DNA from: JACRPH01 sp041665465
GTDB lineage: Archaea; Nanobdellota; Nanobdellia; Woesearchaeales; GW2011-AR9
Length of the DNA stretch: 20,088 nt
Direction of reading: 5' to 3'
Assembly (NCBI GenBank): GCA_041665465.1
Contig: JBAYIU010000002.1
Span: forward strand, 1 to 20,088
The notes below the pieces were generated by a model. The model made no database searches and was not told the origin of the DNA. It saw only the letters and a program-made list of their open reading frames with translations. This document shows, in pieces, positions 1 through 7,021 of the stretch (position 1 is the stretch's first letter; the number at the start of each line of letters is the position of its first letter). The position numbers and the translations under genes were made by a program.

Positions 1-27
1 AGTATTATTACTGTTTGATAGGTACAG

Positions 28-101
28 AGGAAGGACTATCTTACAGAATATAGGTATTACAGAATTAGTACAACTGGGGAGTAGGTGCTAAGGAAGGACT
101 A
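28..101. repeat. Short direct repeats
   Basis: The 11-mer AGGAAGGACTA occurs at 28-38 and exactly again at 91-101, and TTACAGAAT occurs at 41-49 and 57-65. They are too few and short to call iterons, but they sit in gene-free DNA upstream of the replication genes. Confidence 0.5.
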
Positions 102-109
102 AGAACTGT

Positions 110-123
110 GGATCTGGAGATCC
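110..123. repeat. Perfect hairpin GGATCT-GG-AGATCC
   Basis: Six-base arms GGATCT and AGATCC are exact reverse complements around a two-base centre. It could be a protein-binding palindrome or a small hairpin. No T-tract follows, so a terminator is unlikely. Confidence 0.55.
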
Positions 124-229
124 TTGGAAAAGGAGAAAGTTGGAAGTGGGGACTGATCAGAGGTGGATAAGTGGAAAGGTTTAAAAAGTTGACTATTATA
201 CTATTCTTAAACATCTATCACCTCTTTTT

Positions 230-281
230 CCCTTGGGACATGCAGGAGTTTGAATATAATTATTCTTCCTTCTGCCAAGGG
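230..281. repeat. Inverted repeat CCCTTGG / CCAAGGG
   Basis: CCCTTGG at 230-236 and CCAAGGG at 275-281 are exact reverse complements about 38 bases apart. Partly matching flanks (GCAGGAG against CTTCCTTCTG) could lengthen the stem with a bulge. The role is unknown. Confidence 0.4.
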
Positions 282-347
282 TTTTATTACTAGATAGTTA
301 AACTGTTCTAACGGAAGTTTTAAATAGATGTTATAATTATTTACAGT

Positions 348-360
348 AAAGTATTTAAAT
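348..360 (+). promoter_or_regulatory. TATA-box promoter of the replication operon
   Basis: AAAGTATTTAAAT is a strong archaeal TATA element and shares the 12-mer AAAGTATTTAAA with the promoters at 9761 and 13520. A start about 25-27 bases downstream would fall near 380, giving a short leader of about 20 bases before the ATG at 400. No clear SD site precedes that ATG. Confidence 0.65.
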
Positions 361-399
361 GTGGATCATTTATCTAATGGGATGTTTAACTGATAAAAT

Positions 400-1008
400 A
401 TGGTGAAGATACAACTGCTTAACAAACGTGAACTTGTTCAGGTCGTTAATGTTGGCAGGAAGAATCTAACTAAATATCTAAAATATTCTAAAGATCCTCA
501 GGGAAGAGTTGTCTGGGTGCGAGAAGAAACTTTAAATTTATTGAAGAAAAAGATTTCTAGGTACAAGGGGTATAAAGAAGAAAAAGGTCGGACAGAAACA
601 ATGAAGAAAAAGTTTGTCCGGTTTAGGTTCGCTTTGTGGCGGTATTCTATTGAAGATCAGGATCGATTAGATGCACTTTTTGTTAAATTGAAAGATAAAT
701 ATAAAAAAGTTAGAAAGTTAGGGAAGAAATTTCCGGCACAAAGGGTCGGGTTAACTATTGCAGCACAAGAAAAAGAGTATGATTCTTTCACTAGTTCTAA
801 GACAAAAAGAACTTCAATAAAAGAAATTTATGATTTCATTTCTACTTCAACTTATGCTAATAACGATCCTTCAACTGATGGAATGTTTGAAGAATTGTAC
901 GATAAAGTGTTAAATTATTTAAATAAAAAAGGAAGGTCTCCTTCCTTGTTAGATGATGACGTGACAAAAACAGCTAAACATTTTTATGTTTTTTTCATGG
1001 AAGAATAA
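400..1008 (+). CDS. Basic DNA-binding protein; candidate terminal protein
   Basis: A lysine-rich protein of 202 residues that I do not recognise as a named family. Residues 8-55 look like a small helix-turn-helix domain (a helix with the NVGRKNLTKYL segment, then a VVWVREETLNLL stretch like a recognition wing or linker). The middle is very basic (KKKFVRFRF, KDKYKKVRKLGKKF) and the C-terminal third is mixed helical. It is the first gene behind the left-region promoter, directly upstream of a protein-primed DNA polymerase. Such polymerases need a terminal protein of roughly this size and charge, usually encoded next to polB, so that role is proposed by position and composition only. A DNA-binding regulator is the main alternative. 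Confidence 0.85.
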   Translation: MVKIQLLNKRELVQVVNVGRKNLTKYLKYSKDPQGRVVWVREETLNLLKKKISRYKGYKEEKGRTETMKKKFVRFRFALWRYSIEDQDRLDALFVKLKDKYKKVRKLGKKFPAQRVGLTIAAQEKEYDSFTSSKTKRTSIKEIYDFISTSTYANNDPSTDGMFEELYDKVLNYLNKKGRSPSLLDDDVTKTAKHFYVFFMEE

Positions 1009-1028
1009 AAAAGTTCAGAGGTGAACTG

Positions 1029-1145
1029 ATGAAGGAATTACGTAATTTTATTAAGTTTGATTTAGAGTTACGAGAAAGAAGACAGAAAAGGATCGAAAGA
1101 AAGAAACAAACAAAATTAAAAGAATTTGGATTTAGAGGTTTCTGA
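1029..1145 (+). CDS. Very small basic protein
   Basis: A 38-residue reading frame between the candidate terminal protein and the polymerase. It is supported by an almost ideal SD (AGAGGTGA at 1017-1024) four bases before its ATG, and it ends two bases before the polymerase start. The product is a highly charged helix (segments RERRQKRIERKKQ and LKEFGFRGF) with no cysteines or membrane segment. Its charge suggests nucleic-acid binding or an accessory factor for the polymerase or terminal protein, but no family is recognised and this is inference. Confidence 0.7.
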   Translation: MKELRNFIKFDLELRERRQKRIERKKQTKLKEFGFRGF

Positions 1146-1147
1146 TC

Positions 1148-2983
1148 ATGTGGACTTCTTCAGCAGTGTTAATGCCATTGAATCATAAAATATGCACTAA
1201 GACTAAGATAATTATTTTTGATATTGAAACGATTAAGTGGACTGAAGAGTACGCTTTAGGATATTATGATGGGAAAGAATTTCAATTGTATGAAGGTAGA
1301 GATTGTATTAAGAACTTTTTAAAATCATTTCTGGTGCACAAGAACAGGTTCTCAATAGCGTATGCACATAATGGTGGTAAATTTGATTTTAATTTTATTC
1401 TTCGTGAATTGTGCCGGGGACAGTTTAAAGGAAAATTCCAGATATCGCCCATGAGGGTAGGATCAAGGATCATCCAGATCAAGATTGAAGATAAATCTAA
1501 AAACTGCTGGACTTTGAGAGATTCTATCCCATTACTGCCTTTTTCTCTGAAAGAACTTACTAATAATTTTAAAGTTGATAATAAAAAAGGGGAGTTTGAT
1601 CATTCTAAAATTACATGGAAAAATTGGGAGTCTCTTAAACCTGATTGGCTGCCTTATTTAGTTTCTGATTGTAAAGGACTGTATCAGGTGCTCAGTACTT
1701 ATGAAAATTATCTGATTGAGAATTTTAATGTTTCTCTGCATAAAGCTATCACTACTGCTCAATTATCAATGCAGATATTCAGGCAGAGTTTTCTTAAATT
1801 ACCGATTCCCAACTACAGATCCCGAGAAGATGATATCAGGAAGGCTTATTATGGGGGCAGGACTGAGATATTCAGGATCAGGGGTAAAGATCTCAATTAC
1901 TATGATGTTAATTCACTGTATCCCTTTGTAATGCGTAATAAGCCCATGCCGGTAGGACTGCCAGTAAAGAACTATTGTATGAAAATTGAAGATTTTGGGG
2001 TTGCTTATTGTGAAATAACTACTCCTGAAAATATTGATATCCCTTTACTACCGCACAGAATTAAAGGGAAATTGATATTTCCTAAAGGGCATTTCTGGGG
2101 CTGGTATTGCACTCCGGAACTCCAGAAAGCTCAAGAGTTAGGATATAAAATTAAAATCAGATATGGGTATGTGTTTCAACAGGAGTACATTTTTAAAAAG
2201 TATATTGATACTTTTTATAAAATTAAGCAGGAATCTCAAAAAGGATCAGTAGAGTACACAAATTCTAAACTGTTGATGAACGCTTTATATGGAAAGTTCG
2301 GTCAACGTCGAGAAAAAGAACAAATTGTAATGTTTCCTAAATCAATTCTGGGATTAGAACCGATAGATTTTTTTGGTGATACACCTTTTTATGTTCAGAA
2401 AAAAATATCAGAAGCGAAACATATTTTACCTGCTATTGCTGCTTTTGTTACTTGTTATGCGAGATTAAAACTTTATGAATATATTGAATTAGTCCTAAAT
2501 AAAGGTGGTACTGTTTATTATTGTGATACTGATTCTATTGTTTGTAATGTTATTTTAGATACCGGGAAAGAATTAGGACAGATTAAAGATGAAGTACCTG
2601 AAGGAATAGAGGAGGCAATATTTTTATCTCCTAAAATGTATGGAATTAAAACTAAAGAAGGAGAGTTGATCAAGTGTAAAGGATTTCCAAAAGACATTTT
2701 TAAGTTTTCTAATTTTGTAGAAGCTTATGATCATAATGATTTCAGTAAATTTAGATACGAGAAAGAAAAGTTTGCTCTTCCTTTTGAGTCGATGAGAAGG
2801 AATAAAACTTTTGTTTCGATGCTGAAAGTATCCAGAAAAGTTATTTCTAAATATGATAAGAGGACAGTATTAGATAGTTTATTTACTTCAGCTTTAATTA
2901 TTAATGAACTTGATCCTAAGCAACAAATGAAATTAGATACTGAAATTAAAAATAAAAAAGTAGAAGTATTTACAAAAAAATGA
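1148..2983 (+). CDS. polB: Protein-primed family B DNA polymerase
   Basis: A full-length (611-residue) DNA polymerase with proofreading. Exonuclease motifs: Exo I FDIET (D25, E27), Exo II HNGGKFDF (74-81, D80) and Exo III YLVSD (170-174). The YYGG linker is at 234-237. Polymerase motifs: A DVNSLYP (253-259), B KLLMNALYGKFG (374-385), C YCDTDS (458-463) and KMY (496-498). About 115 residues separate motifs A and B, enough for the TPR1 insertion of protein-primed enzymes, and the total length is near that of the phi29 enzyme (about 575). Such enzymes start at the ends of linear genomes using a terminal protein as primer. The start is supported by an SD (AGAGGT, 1134-1139) eight bases upstream. 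No active-site residue is missing. Confidence 0.96.
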   Translation: MWTSSAVLMPLNHKICTKTKIIIFDIETIKWTEEYALGYYDGKEFQLYEGRDCIKNFLKSFLVHKNRFSIAYAHNGGKFDFNFILRELCRGQFKGKFQISPMRVGSRIIQIKIEDKSKNCWTLRDSIPLLPFSLKELTNNFKVDNKKGEFDHSKITWKNWESLKPDWLPYLVSDCKGLYQVLSTYENYLIENFNVSLHKAITTAQLSMQIFRQSFLKLPIPNYRSREDDIRKAYYGGRTEIFRIRGKDLNYYDVNSLYPFVMRNKPMPVGLPVKNYCMKIEDFGVAYCEITTPENIDIPLLPHRIKGKLIFPKGHFWGWYCTPELQKAQELGYKIKIRYGYVFQQEYIFKKYIDTFYKIKQESQKGSVEYTNSKLLMNALYGKFGQRREKEQIVMFPKSILGLEPIDFFGDTPFYVQKKISEAKHILPAIAAFVTCYARLKLYEYIELVLNKGGTVYYCDTDSIVCNVILDTGKELGQIKDEVPEGIEEAIFLSPKMYGIKTKEGELIKCKGFPKDIFKFSNFVEAYDHNDFSKFRYEKEKFALPFESMRRNKTFVSMLKVSRKVISKYDKRTVLDSLFTSALIINELDPKQQMKLDTEIKNKKVEVFTKK

Positions 2984-3102
2984 TTAAGATGTCTAGAAAA
3001 GAAGAAACTAAAAATATTAATTTTGATAGTTTTTCAGTCGGAAAAGATATTAGTAAACAGGAATTTATCGAAAATGAGAAGTGGTTTACAACTCATCAAT
3101 AA
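2980..3102 (+). CDS. Small unknown protein after the polymerase
   Basis: A 40-residue frame whose ATG overlaps the polymerase stop (ATGA), an arrangement used throughout this window for translational coupling. The product is hydrophilic and mixed-charge (for example ENEKWFTTHQ at the C-terminus), with no cysteines or membrane segment. An internal ATG at 2989 is an alternative start. It is the last gene before a new promoter, so it probably belongs to the replication transcript. No family is recognised. Confidence 0.55.
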   Translation: MIKMSRKEETKNINFDSFSVGKDISKQEFIENEKWFTTHQ

Positions 3103-3118
3103 CTACACAAAATAAAAA

Positions 3119-3132
3119 CATTTATATAGATG
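3119..3132 (+). promoter_or_regulatory. TATA-box promoter
   Basis: CATTTATATAGATG lies in the only non-coding gap (3103-3176) between the polymerase block and the next operon. The expected start near 3150 would give a leader of about 27 bases carrying the GAGGT SD at 3166-3170. Confidence 0.6.
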
Positions 3133-3176
3133 TTGATATTTAATTGCTAAATAAACGTAAATACAGAGGTTATAAA

Positions 3177-3293
3177 ATGAAATCACCATTAAGATTAAGA
3201 AGTCCAACAACTATCACAGAAGATTTATTTTTTAGAGTTACTTCTGTAATAACTCAACAAAAAGATTATACTAAGCCTTTGGTGAGGTACTGA
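3177..3293 (+). CDS. Small unknown protein upstream of the AbrB-like regulator
   Basis: A 38-residue frame with a GAGGT SD six bases before the ATG, ending in a TGATG overlap with the next gene. The product (segments SPLRLRSPTT and QKDYTKPLVRY) is basic, without cysteines or membrane segments. The SD and coupling to the next gene support translation. The function is unknown. It may be a partner of the AbrB-like protein, or simply a leader peptide that drives coupled translation. Confidence 0.6.
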   Translation: MKSPLRLRSPTTITEDLFFRVTSVITQQKDYTKPLVRY

Positions 3294-3475
3294 TGGTATT
3301 AAAAGGTAAAACTTCTGTTCAGGAGCATGGGAATGGAAAGGCGTTATATCTGCCAGTTGATCTGTTAAAAGATTCTGCTTTTCCTTTTACTTTGAAAGAT
3401 GTTTCTGATTTAGTGATCGAGATAAGAGGAAAAGAATTAATTATCAGGTTACGAGGAAAGAATGAGGAATTATAG
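3293..3475 (+). CDS. AbrB/MazE-like transcriptional regulator
   Basis: A 60-residue protein with the shape of an archaeal swapped-hairpin AbrB domain: a first strand ending VQEHGNGKALYLPVDLL (residues 9-25, like the usual HGxSKVVxLPKELL core), a short helix and loop, then the second hairpin VIEIRGKELIIRL (41-53). Such proteins bind DNA as dimers and act as repressors or antitoxins. Here there is no adjacent toxin-like gene, so a regulator of viral promoters is more likely. Start: ATG overlapping the previous stop, with GGTGAGGT just upstream. Length is normal for a minimal AbrB domain. Confidence 0.8.
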   Translation: MVLKGKTSVQEHGNGKALYLPVDLLKDSAFPFTLKDVSDLVIEIRGKELIIRLRGKNEEL

Positions 3476-3527
3476 TTATGTCTATACTAGACAAAACAGA
3501 GAATTAAAACAATAGAGGGCGAAGAAA

Positions 3528-3941
3528 ATGAGTATAAACGAAGAAAACGTGAACCTAGTTGAACTAGGAGATAAAGTAATCGGACAGATTGAATTGCCAG
3601 CAATTGATATCTCTCCTTTTGTAGGGAAGAAAGTCAAAGTTGCATCTGTGAAAGAGTATGAAGGTAATTATGGGTTCTATATTAAAGTAGAGACTGAAGT
3701 TATTGCTACTTTAGATGTTAAGGATCAGAAGACCGGTCAACTGATAGAACTTAAAGCCAGTAGGATCTTTGGACTTCAGACTGATGCTAATGAAAATGTT
3801 GGCTGGGGCGAGAAAACTAAATTAGGAATGTTTCTCAAGAAGAAAAATGTTAAACATTACAGAGACCTAGTTGGTGTTGAAGTTGTTGCCACGTCAGTTA
3901 CTAACGAAAATGACGGTAAAGACTATCTTTCCTTTAATTAG
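3528..3941 (+). CDS. Beta-rich protein, possible OB-fold ssDNA-binding protein
   Basis: A 137-residue protein with an acidic N-terminus (about residues 1-30), then alternating strands: KKVKVASVKEY, GFYIKVETEVIATLDV, LIELKASRIFGL and VGVEVVATSVT. The pattern suits a five-stranded OB-like barrel, and the conserved-looking GWGEKTKLGMFLKKKNVKHY segment (about 98-117) could be a binding loop. Its place after the polymerase block and before a strong terminator would suit a single-stranded DNA-binding protein, which protein-primed systems need in quantity. That role is inferred from fold impression and context, not from a recognised signature. The ATG follows a weak SD-like GAGGGCG. Confidence 0.85.
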   Translation: MSINEENVNLVELGDKVIGQIELPAIDISPFVGKKVKVASVKEYEGNYGFYIKVETEVIATLDVKDQKTGQLIELKASRIFGLQTDANENVGWGEKTKLGMFLKKKNVKHYRDLVGVEVVATSVTNENDGKDYLSFN

Positions 3942-3964
3942 GAAAGTTTTTATTTTTTATTTTC
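3927..3964 (+). terminator. Hairpin plus T-tract terminator
   Basis: CTTTCCT (3927-3933) and AGGAAAG (3940-3946) form a seven-base stem around a six-base loop, followed directly by TTTTTATTTTTTATTTT. The stem contains the TAG stop of the preceding gene. The structure resembles a bacterial intrinsic terminator, and the T-run alone would suffice for archaeal termination. Confidence 0.65.
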
Positions 3965-3968
3965 AAAA

Positions 3969-4136
3969 ATGAAATTAATGATCGAAGTGGATATCAGTGA
4001 ACTTGTAGGTAAATCTAAAGAGTTAGATCTAACTAAGTTATTAGAGATGTATCAAGATATTCAAGCAGGAAAAGAAGTTAAGATTTTTAATAACATGATC
4101 ACGATCAAAAAAGTGGAGGATAAGAAGAAAAAATGA
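3969..4136 (+). CDS. Small unknown protein
   Basis: A 55-residue frame filling the gap after the terminator and overlapping the next start (ATGA at 4133-4136). The product is amphipathic: a strand (KLMIEVDI), a helix (SKELDLTKLLEMYQDIQAG), another strand (KEVKIFNNMITIKKV), then a lysine tail, consistent with a small alpha/beta domain. An in-frame ATG at 3978 is an alternative start. No SD is visible before 3969, and the start lies close behind the terminator, so how it is transcribed is unclear. No family is recognised. Confidence 0.7.
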   Translation: MKLMIEVDISELVGKSKELDLTKLLEMYQDIQAGKEVKIFNNMITIKKVEDKKKK

Positions 4137-4354
4137 TTAATGTAGAATGGGTCTTCCCTATCACAGCAGGAATTCTAGTAATTGTAGAAATTATGCTCAT
4201 TATTGCAGTAAGAGATTTAACTAAATCTATTAAGAAACTCAATGCTGAGACACAAGATAAATTTAATTATCTGGTTGAAGAGATCACTAAGAAGTTTAAA
4301 GGATTAGTTGATCTAGCAGTTGCTTTTGGAAAGACTAAGGAGAAAAGAAAATGA
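4133..4354 (+). CDS. Single-pass membrane protein with coiled-coil tail
   Basis: 73 residues: one hydrophobic segment at about 6-27 (FPITAGILVIVEIMLIIAV), then a charged helical tail (TKSIKKLNAETQDKFNYL, and KKF and KTKEKRK near the end) likely to form a coiled coil in the cytoplasm or virion interior. It overlaps both neighbours by four bases. A GGAGG sequence lies about 15 bases upstream of the ATG, rather far for an SD. It may be a membrane-scaffolding or accessory protein. No family is recognised. Confidence 0.8.
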   Translation: MINVEWVFPITAGILVIVEIMLIIAVRDLTKSIKKLNAETQDKFNYLVEEITKKFKGLVDLAVAFGKTKEKRK

Positions 4355-4557
4355 GCGGTGGAAGATGGAATTATGCTAATGAAAATGAGTTTGATGAATT
4401 GATTAGTTTCCATGAAATGTTAAAGAGATCGCTAGAATGTTTAAAAGAGTGCTTATCTTGTGTAGATTATGTTGAGAGTGGAGATTCTTCTAAAGAAGAA
4501 ATGAAGGAAGAGATATACAATAAATTATTAAATTTAGGAGATCAGACGTGGGGATAA
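4351..4557 (+). CDS. Unknown helical protein with MSGGRWNY start
   Basis: A 68-residue acidic protein. Its opening MSGGRWNYANENEFDEL resembles the start of a group of small uncharacterised phage and microbial proteins beginning MSGG(R/H)(W/F)(N/D)Y. The rest is helical, with three cysteines (CLKECLSC) that could bind metal or form disulfides. Coupled to the previous gene by a four-base overlap. The function is unknown. Confidence 0.8.
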   Translation: MSGGRWNYANENEFDELISFHEMLKRSLECLKECLSCVDYVESGDSSKEEMKEEIYNKLLNLGDQTWG

Positions 4558-4563
4558 TTAGAA

Positions 4564-4719
4564 ATGAAATCTAGAAAAGGTTGGGAAGTAATTGAAGTGT
4601 ATGAAGAAAGAAATCTTTTAATGAATCTGTTAGGCTTAGTGCGTTATAGATTAACTATTTTTGAATACCGAAATGGTGTAGCTTATGTTCATAAATTAAA
4701 ATCATGGAGGCAATATTAA
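4564..4719 (+). CDS. Small unknown protein
   Basis: A 51-residue frame filling the gap between two larger genes. The product has a strand-rich look (KGWEVIEVYEERNLL, YRLTIFEYRNGVAYVHKL) and a basic, tryptophan-containing end. No cysteines and no clear membrane segment. No strong SD is seen, though the start is only seven bases after the previous stop, so ribosomes could continue. The assignment rests on the open frame, the position and the protein-like composition. Confidence 0.6.
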   Translation: MKSRKGWEVIEVYEERNLLMNLLGLVRYRLTIFEYRNGVAYVHKLKSWRQY

Positions 4720-4722
4720 AAA

Positions 4723-5070
4723 ATGATAGATAGCAATTTTATTAAAGGACTAGAGATAGAAATCAGACGTGAAGAAGAGGATTTTAGAGACCTGATGAAT
4801 GATTTTGAGTTTGTTAAAGAACTCAATAAAGAACTCAGTTTAAAGTATCAGGATTTTGTAGACTCTTTGCCTAAGTTAGAAGAGTTAGATATAATTATTA
4901 ACATTTTGAAAGAAAACTTAAAAACATTGAGTTTACCGTCTAGAATTGAACATATTAATAAAAGAATTTTTCAGTTAACTCGGTTTAGATCAGCAGTAGT
5001 ACTTCTAGAGAAAGATGATCCTGAAAGTAAACCTATCAAATATGAGGAACTATTCAGAGGAAAAGAATGA
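4723..5070 (+). CDS. Coiled-coil protein, unknown
   Basis: 115 residues, almost entirely predicted helix with heptad-like hydrophobic spacing (IEIRREEEDFRDLMNDF; VKELNKELSLKYQDFV; LDIIINILKENLKTL), ending in a flexible acidic tail. GGAGG at 4706-4710 lies 12 bases before the ATG. It shares four bases with the next gene. The coiled coil suggests an oligomeric scaffold or adaptor. No family is recognised. Confidence 0.8.
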   Translation: MIDSNFIKGLEIEIRREEEDFRDLMNDFEFVKELNKELSLKYQDFVDSLPKLEELDIIINILKENLKTLSLPSRIEHINKRIFQLTRFRSAVVLLEKDDPESKPIKYEELFRGKE

Positions 5071-5216
5071 AAAGTCATTATTTTATAAATAAAGAAGGAG
5101 AATTCTGGCTGATCCGATGTAGAGAAACTGGTGGAACTTTTTCTACTGCTGTCTGGTATTATGGTAAAGTTACTGATCAGGAATGTCCTTGTTGTGGGAA
5201 GGTAGTTGAAAGATGA
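5067..5216 (+). CDS. Small cysteine-rich (zinc) protein
   Basis: A 49-residue frame nested exactly between neighbours by ATGA overlaps on both sides. The C-terminal CPCCG, with a further cysteine at position 18 (LIRCRETGG), suggests a partial zinc ribbon or metal site. The centre is beta-rich (GTFSTAVWYYGKV). It is one of several very small cysteine proteins in this block. The role is unknown, and protein-protein or nucleic-acid contacts are the usual roles of such domains. Confidence 0.7.
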   Translation: MKSHYFINKEGEFWLIRCRETGGTFSTAVWYYGKVTDQECPCCGKVVER

Positions 5217-6295
5217 AAATTATTGTATTCTCTCCTACCAGTACGATCTTAACTCTAGAACCTGATCAACCTTTAGGAGGAGCAGATTCAGGATTACTTA
5301 GAATGATCGAGGAATTGGGCATATATCATGAAGTTATTGCTTTTGTGCCGGTGAAGAAAATGTCTAGTGGGGTAGGAGAGACAGTGTTTATTCCCTTTGA
5401 ACAGATTTTCGATTTAGATTTAGAATGTGATCTGTTCATTCATTATCGTAAAGTATGGGTTATTCCTAATAATATCCACTATAAAACAGCAGTTTTCTAT
5501 AGTCAGGACACAGTAGACACTCCTTGCTTTTCAGGGCTCAAAGGTTCTAGAAACGTGTTTGATGTGTATTCTAGAATCTGGGTCTTATCTGAGTTCCATA
5601 AGCAGAACATGAAAGAGATGTTTGATATCCCTGATGAGAAGTTCTTTATTCTAGGAAATGCTGCTGATCCTCAACCGATAGCAATAAAGAAACCATTACA
5701 ATTTATTTATGCTTCTACTCCGTTCCGGGGATTAGATGTACTTCTTAAAGCATGGACTTTTATTATTGAAAAGTATCCAGAAGCTACTCTGCATATTTTC
5801 TCTAGCATGAAGATTTATGGGGCTGAACAGTTAGACGATCTTCACTTCGGAAAGATGTTTAATGACATGAAGAACGGTAGATTTAAAGGATTAGTTTTTC
5901 ATGGAACTCAGTCTCAGAAAGAGATGTTAAAATACATGAACACATCGTTCATGTTATTATATCCAAATACTTATCCAGAAACTTTTTGTAATGTGATTAT
6001 GGAAGCTAGGGCGTGCAGAACTCCATTTATTACAACTGATCTAGGAGCATTACGAGAAACCGGTTTTAAAGCTGGTTGCTATATTGAAGGTAATGCTAGA
6101 ACTCATGAATATCTTCAGAAATTTTTAGATATTCTTGATTTCATAATTAAAGATGATAATTTTTATAAGTTTTTACAGAATGGATGTTATCCTATCCGAA
6201 CATTTGAAGATTATAAGGAAGACTTATTAAGCGAGATTAATAAGATTAAGTCAGGATTAATTGGATTTGGATTTGAAGACGATGGAAGAGAATAA
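5213..6295 (+). CDS. GT-B glycosyltransferase (GT4-like)
   Basis: A 360-residue sugar transferase of the GT-B fold. The N-terminal domain begins MKIIVFSPTS and has the GGADSGLLRM donor/acceptor loop (22-31). The linker at 145-155 (FILGNAADP) leads into the C-terminal nucleotide-sugar domain with FIYASTPFRGLDVLLKAW (164-181) and the E-x7-E signature (E256, E264) in a PETFCNVIMEA context. It would transfer a sugar from a nucleotide donor onto a glycan, lipid or protein. Substrate cannot be told. With the methyltransferase and a second glycosyltransferase it forms a glycan-modifying set, perhaps acting on the sequon-rich spikes encoded at 17738 and 18885 or on host surface glycans. Confidence 0.9.
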   Translation: MKIIVFSPTSTILTLEPDQPLGGADSGLLRMIEELGIYHEVIAFVPVKKMSSGVGETVFIPFEQIFDLDLECDLFIHYRKVWVIPNNIHYKTAVFYSQDTVDTPCFSGLKGSRNVFDVYSRIWVLSEFHKQNMKEMFDIPDEKFFILGNAADPQPIAIKKPLQFIYASTPFRGLDVLLKAWTFIIEKYPEATLHIFSSMKIYGAEQLDDLHFGKMFNDMKNGRFKGLVFHGTQSQKEMLKYMNTSFMLLYPNTYPETFCNVIMEARACRTPFITTDLGALRETGFKAGCYIEGNARTHEYLQKFLDILDFIIKDDNFYKFLQNGCYPIRTFEDYKEDLLSEINKIKSGLIGFGFEDDGRE

Positions 6296-6869
6296 TATCA
6301 ATACTCAGGAATATTGGGACTTGAATTACAGCAGAGGTTTTTATCAAGATAATTCTTCTCAGGATTGGGCTTTTAATCATGAATTTATTAGACGAGCACT
6401 GCCTCAGAAACCTTGTAGAATTTTAGAATTAGCCTGTGGTTTAGGACATAATGCTAAATTTGTTGCTAGTTTAGGTCATTCTGTTATTGCTACAGATTTT
6501 TCTCATGTAGCTATTGAAGAAAATAAAAAAAGATTTACGGATCCAAAAATAAGGTATGATTGTTTAAGTCTTGAAGAAGCAACAGATTTTTTTATAGGTT
6601 TAGATGCAGTCATGGCTTTTGAAATAATTGAACATTATAAAAAACCTTTAATTCCTCTATTGAAAATCAGTAAATGTTTAAAAGAAGGAGGATTATTTAT
6701 TTTTTCTGTACCTCATGAACATGGTCATTATGGGGTTTGGTGCCAGCATTATTCATTATGGAATTATGATCAATTAGGAAAAATGCTGTTCATGGCAGGA
6801 TTTAAACAGTTTACTATTTTCAAGACAGATTTTTCTCATGAGAATATAATGGGGGTGGCAGTGAAGTGA
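6282..6869 (+). CDS. Class I SAM-dependent methyltransferase
   Basis: 195 residues with the SAM-binding motif ILELACGLGHN (47-57), the acidic residue after strand 2 in VIATDFS (D72), and motif-IV-like AVMAFEIIEHY followed by CLKEGGLFIFSVPHEHGHY. The family resembles small-molecule and glycan methyltransferases (UbiE/COQ5-like fold) rather than DNA methylases, because no target-recognition domain is present. I chose the ATG at 6282 (MEENNINTQEYW); an upstream TTG at 6261 is also in frame. It overlaps the glycosyltransferase end by 14 bases, implying linked translation. A sugar-methylating role is likely but inferred. Confidence 0.88.
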   Translation: MEENNINTQEYWDLNYSRGFYQDNSSQDWAFNHEFIRRALPQKPCRILELACGLGHNAKFVASLGHSVIATDFSHVAIEENKKRFTDPKIRYDCLSLEEATDFFIGLDAVMAFEIIEHYKKPLIPLLKISKCLKEGGLFIFSVPHEHGHYGVWCQHYSLWNYDQLGKMLFMAGFKQFTIFKTDFSHENIMGVAVK

Positions 6870-7021
6870 CGACTTGGATCTGTAGTAATTGTCATAAAGA
6901 ATTCTCAATGTGCCGCGATAGTCACAAGTGTAATAACAGAAAAGTTTGTAAAGATTGTTTCTATAAATTAACTGCTAAAAATAAATGTAAAAAGATTGTA
7001 TGGAGTGAAGAGGAAGAATGA
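6866..7021 (+). CDS. Small multi-cysteine zinc-finger protein
   Basis: A 51-residue frame starting with GTG in a four-base overlap (GTGA) with the methyltransferase stop and ending in an ATGA overlap with the next gene. Cysteines and histidines are dense (WICSNCH, SMCRDSHKC, KVCKDCFY, KNKCKK), enough for two zinc sites, followed by an acidic tail. The spacing fits treble-clef or double zinc ribbon folds. Exact double coupling argues that it is real although it is short. Confidence 0.7.
   Translation: MTTWICSNCHKEFSMCRDSHKCNNRKVCKDCFYKLTAKNKCKKIVWSEEEE

Larger units (their letters stand above)
1..399. other. Gene-free left region with repeats and hairpins
   Basis: No convincing gene lies here on either strand. 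The + strand is strikingly purine-rich from about 124 to 180. The region holds short direct repeats (28-101), a perfect 14-base hairpin (110-123), a longer inverted repeat (230-281), TATA-like stretches near 180-188 and 318-327, and a good TATA box at 351-359. One frame (2-91) is open from the left edge to a TAA and could be the tail of a gene cut by the window, but 29 codons cannot prove this. In viruses with protein-primed polymerases the polymerase operon is often near a genome end, so this may be subterminal DNA. No terminal inverted repeat can be shown because the other end is not visible. Confidence 0.5.

Noticed and set aside
1..54. Circular genome with the terminal adhesin continuing into position 1
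   Set aside because: Joining the last base to position 1 keeps the adhesin frame open for about 17 codons to a TAG at 52-54, but that length is easily reached by chance. A protein-primed polymerase predicts a linear genome, and no sequence overlap between the two ends was seen.
377..406. Short upstream frame overlapping the first gene's start
   Set aside because: The expected transcription start (about 380) falls at or after its ATG, so it is probably not in the message.
1716..1931. Second + strand frame inside the polymerase
   Set aside because: It is fully within the region coding for the polymerase up to motif A, with no SD and no recognisable product.
3478..3507. Nine-codon frame between the AbrB-like gene and the 3528 gene
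   Set aside because: It is too short, lacks an SD and shows no conserved-looking content.
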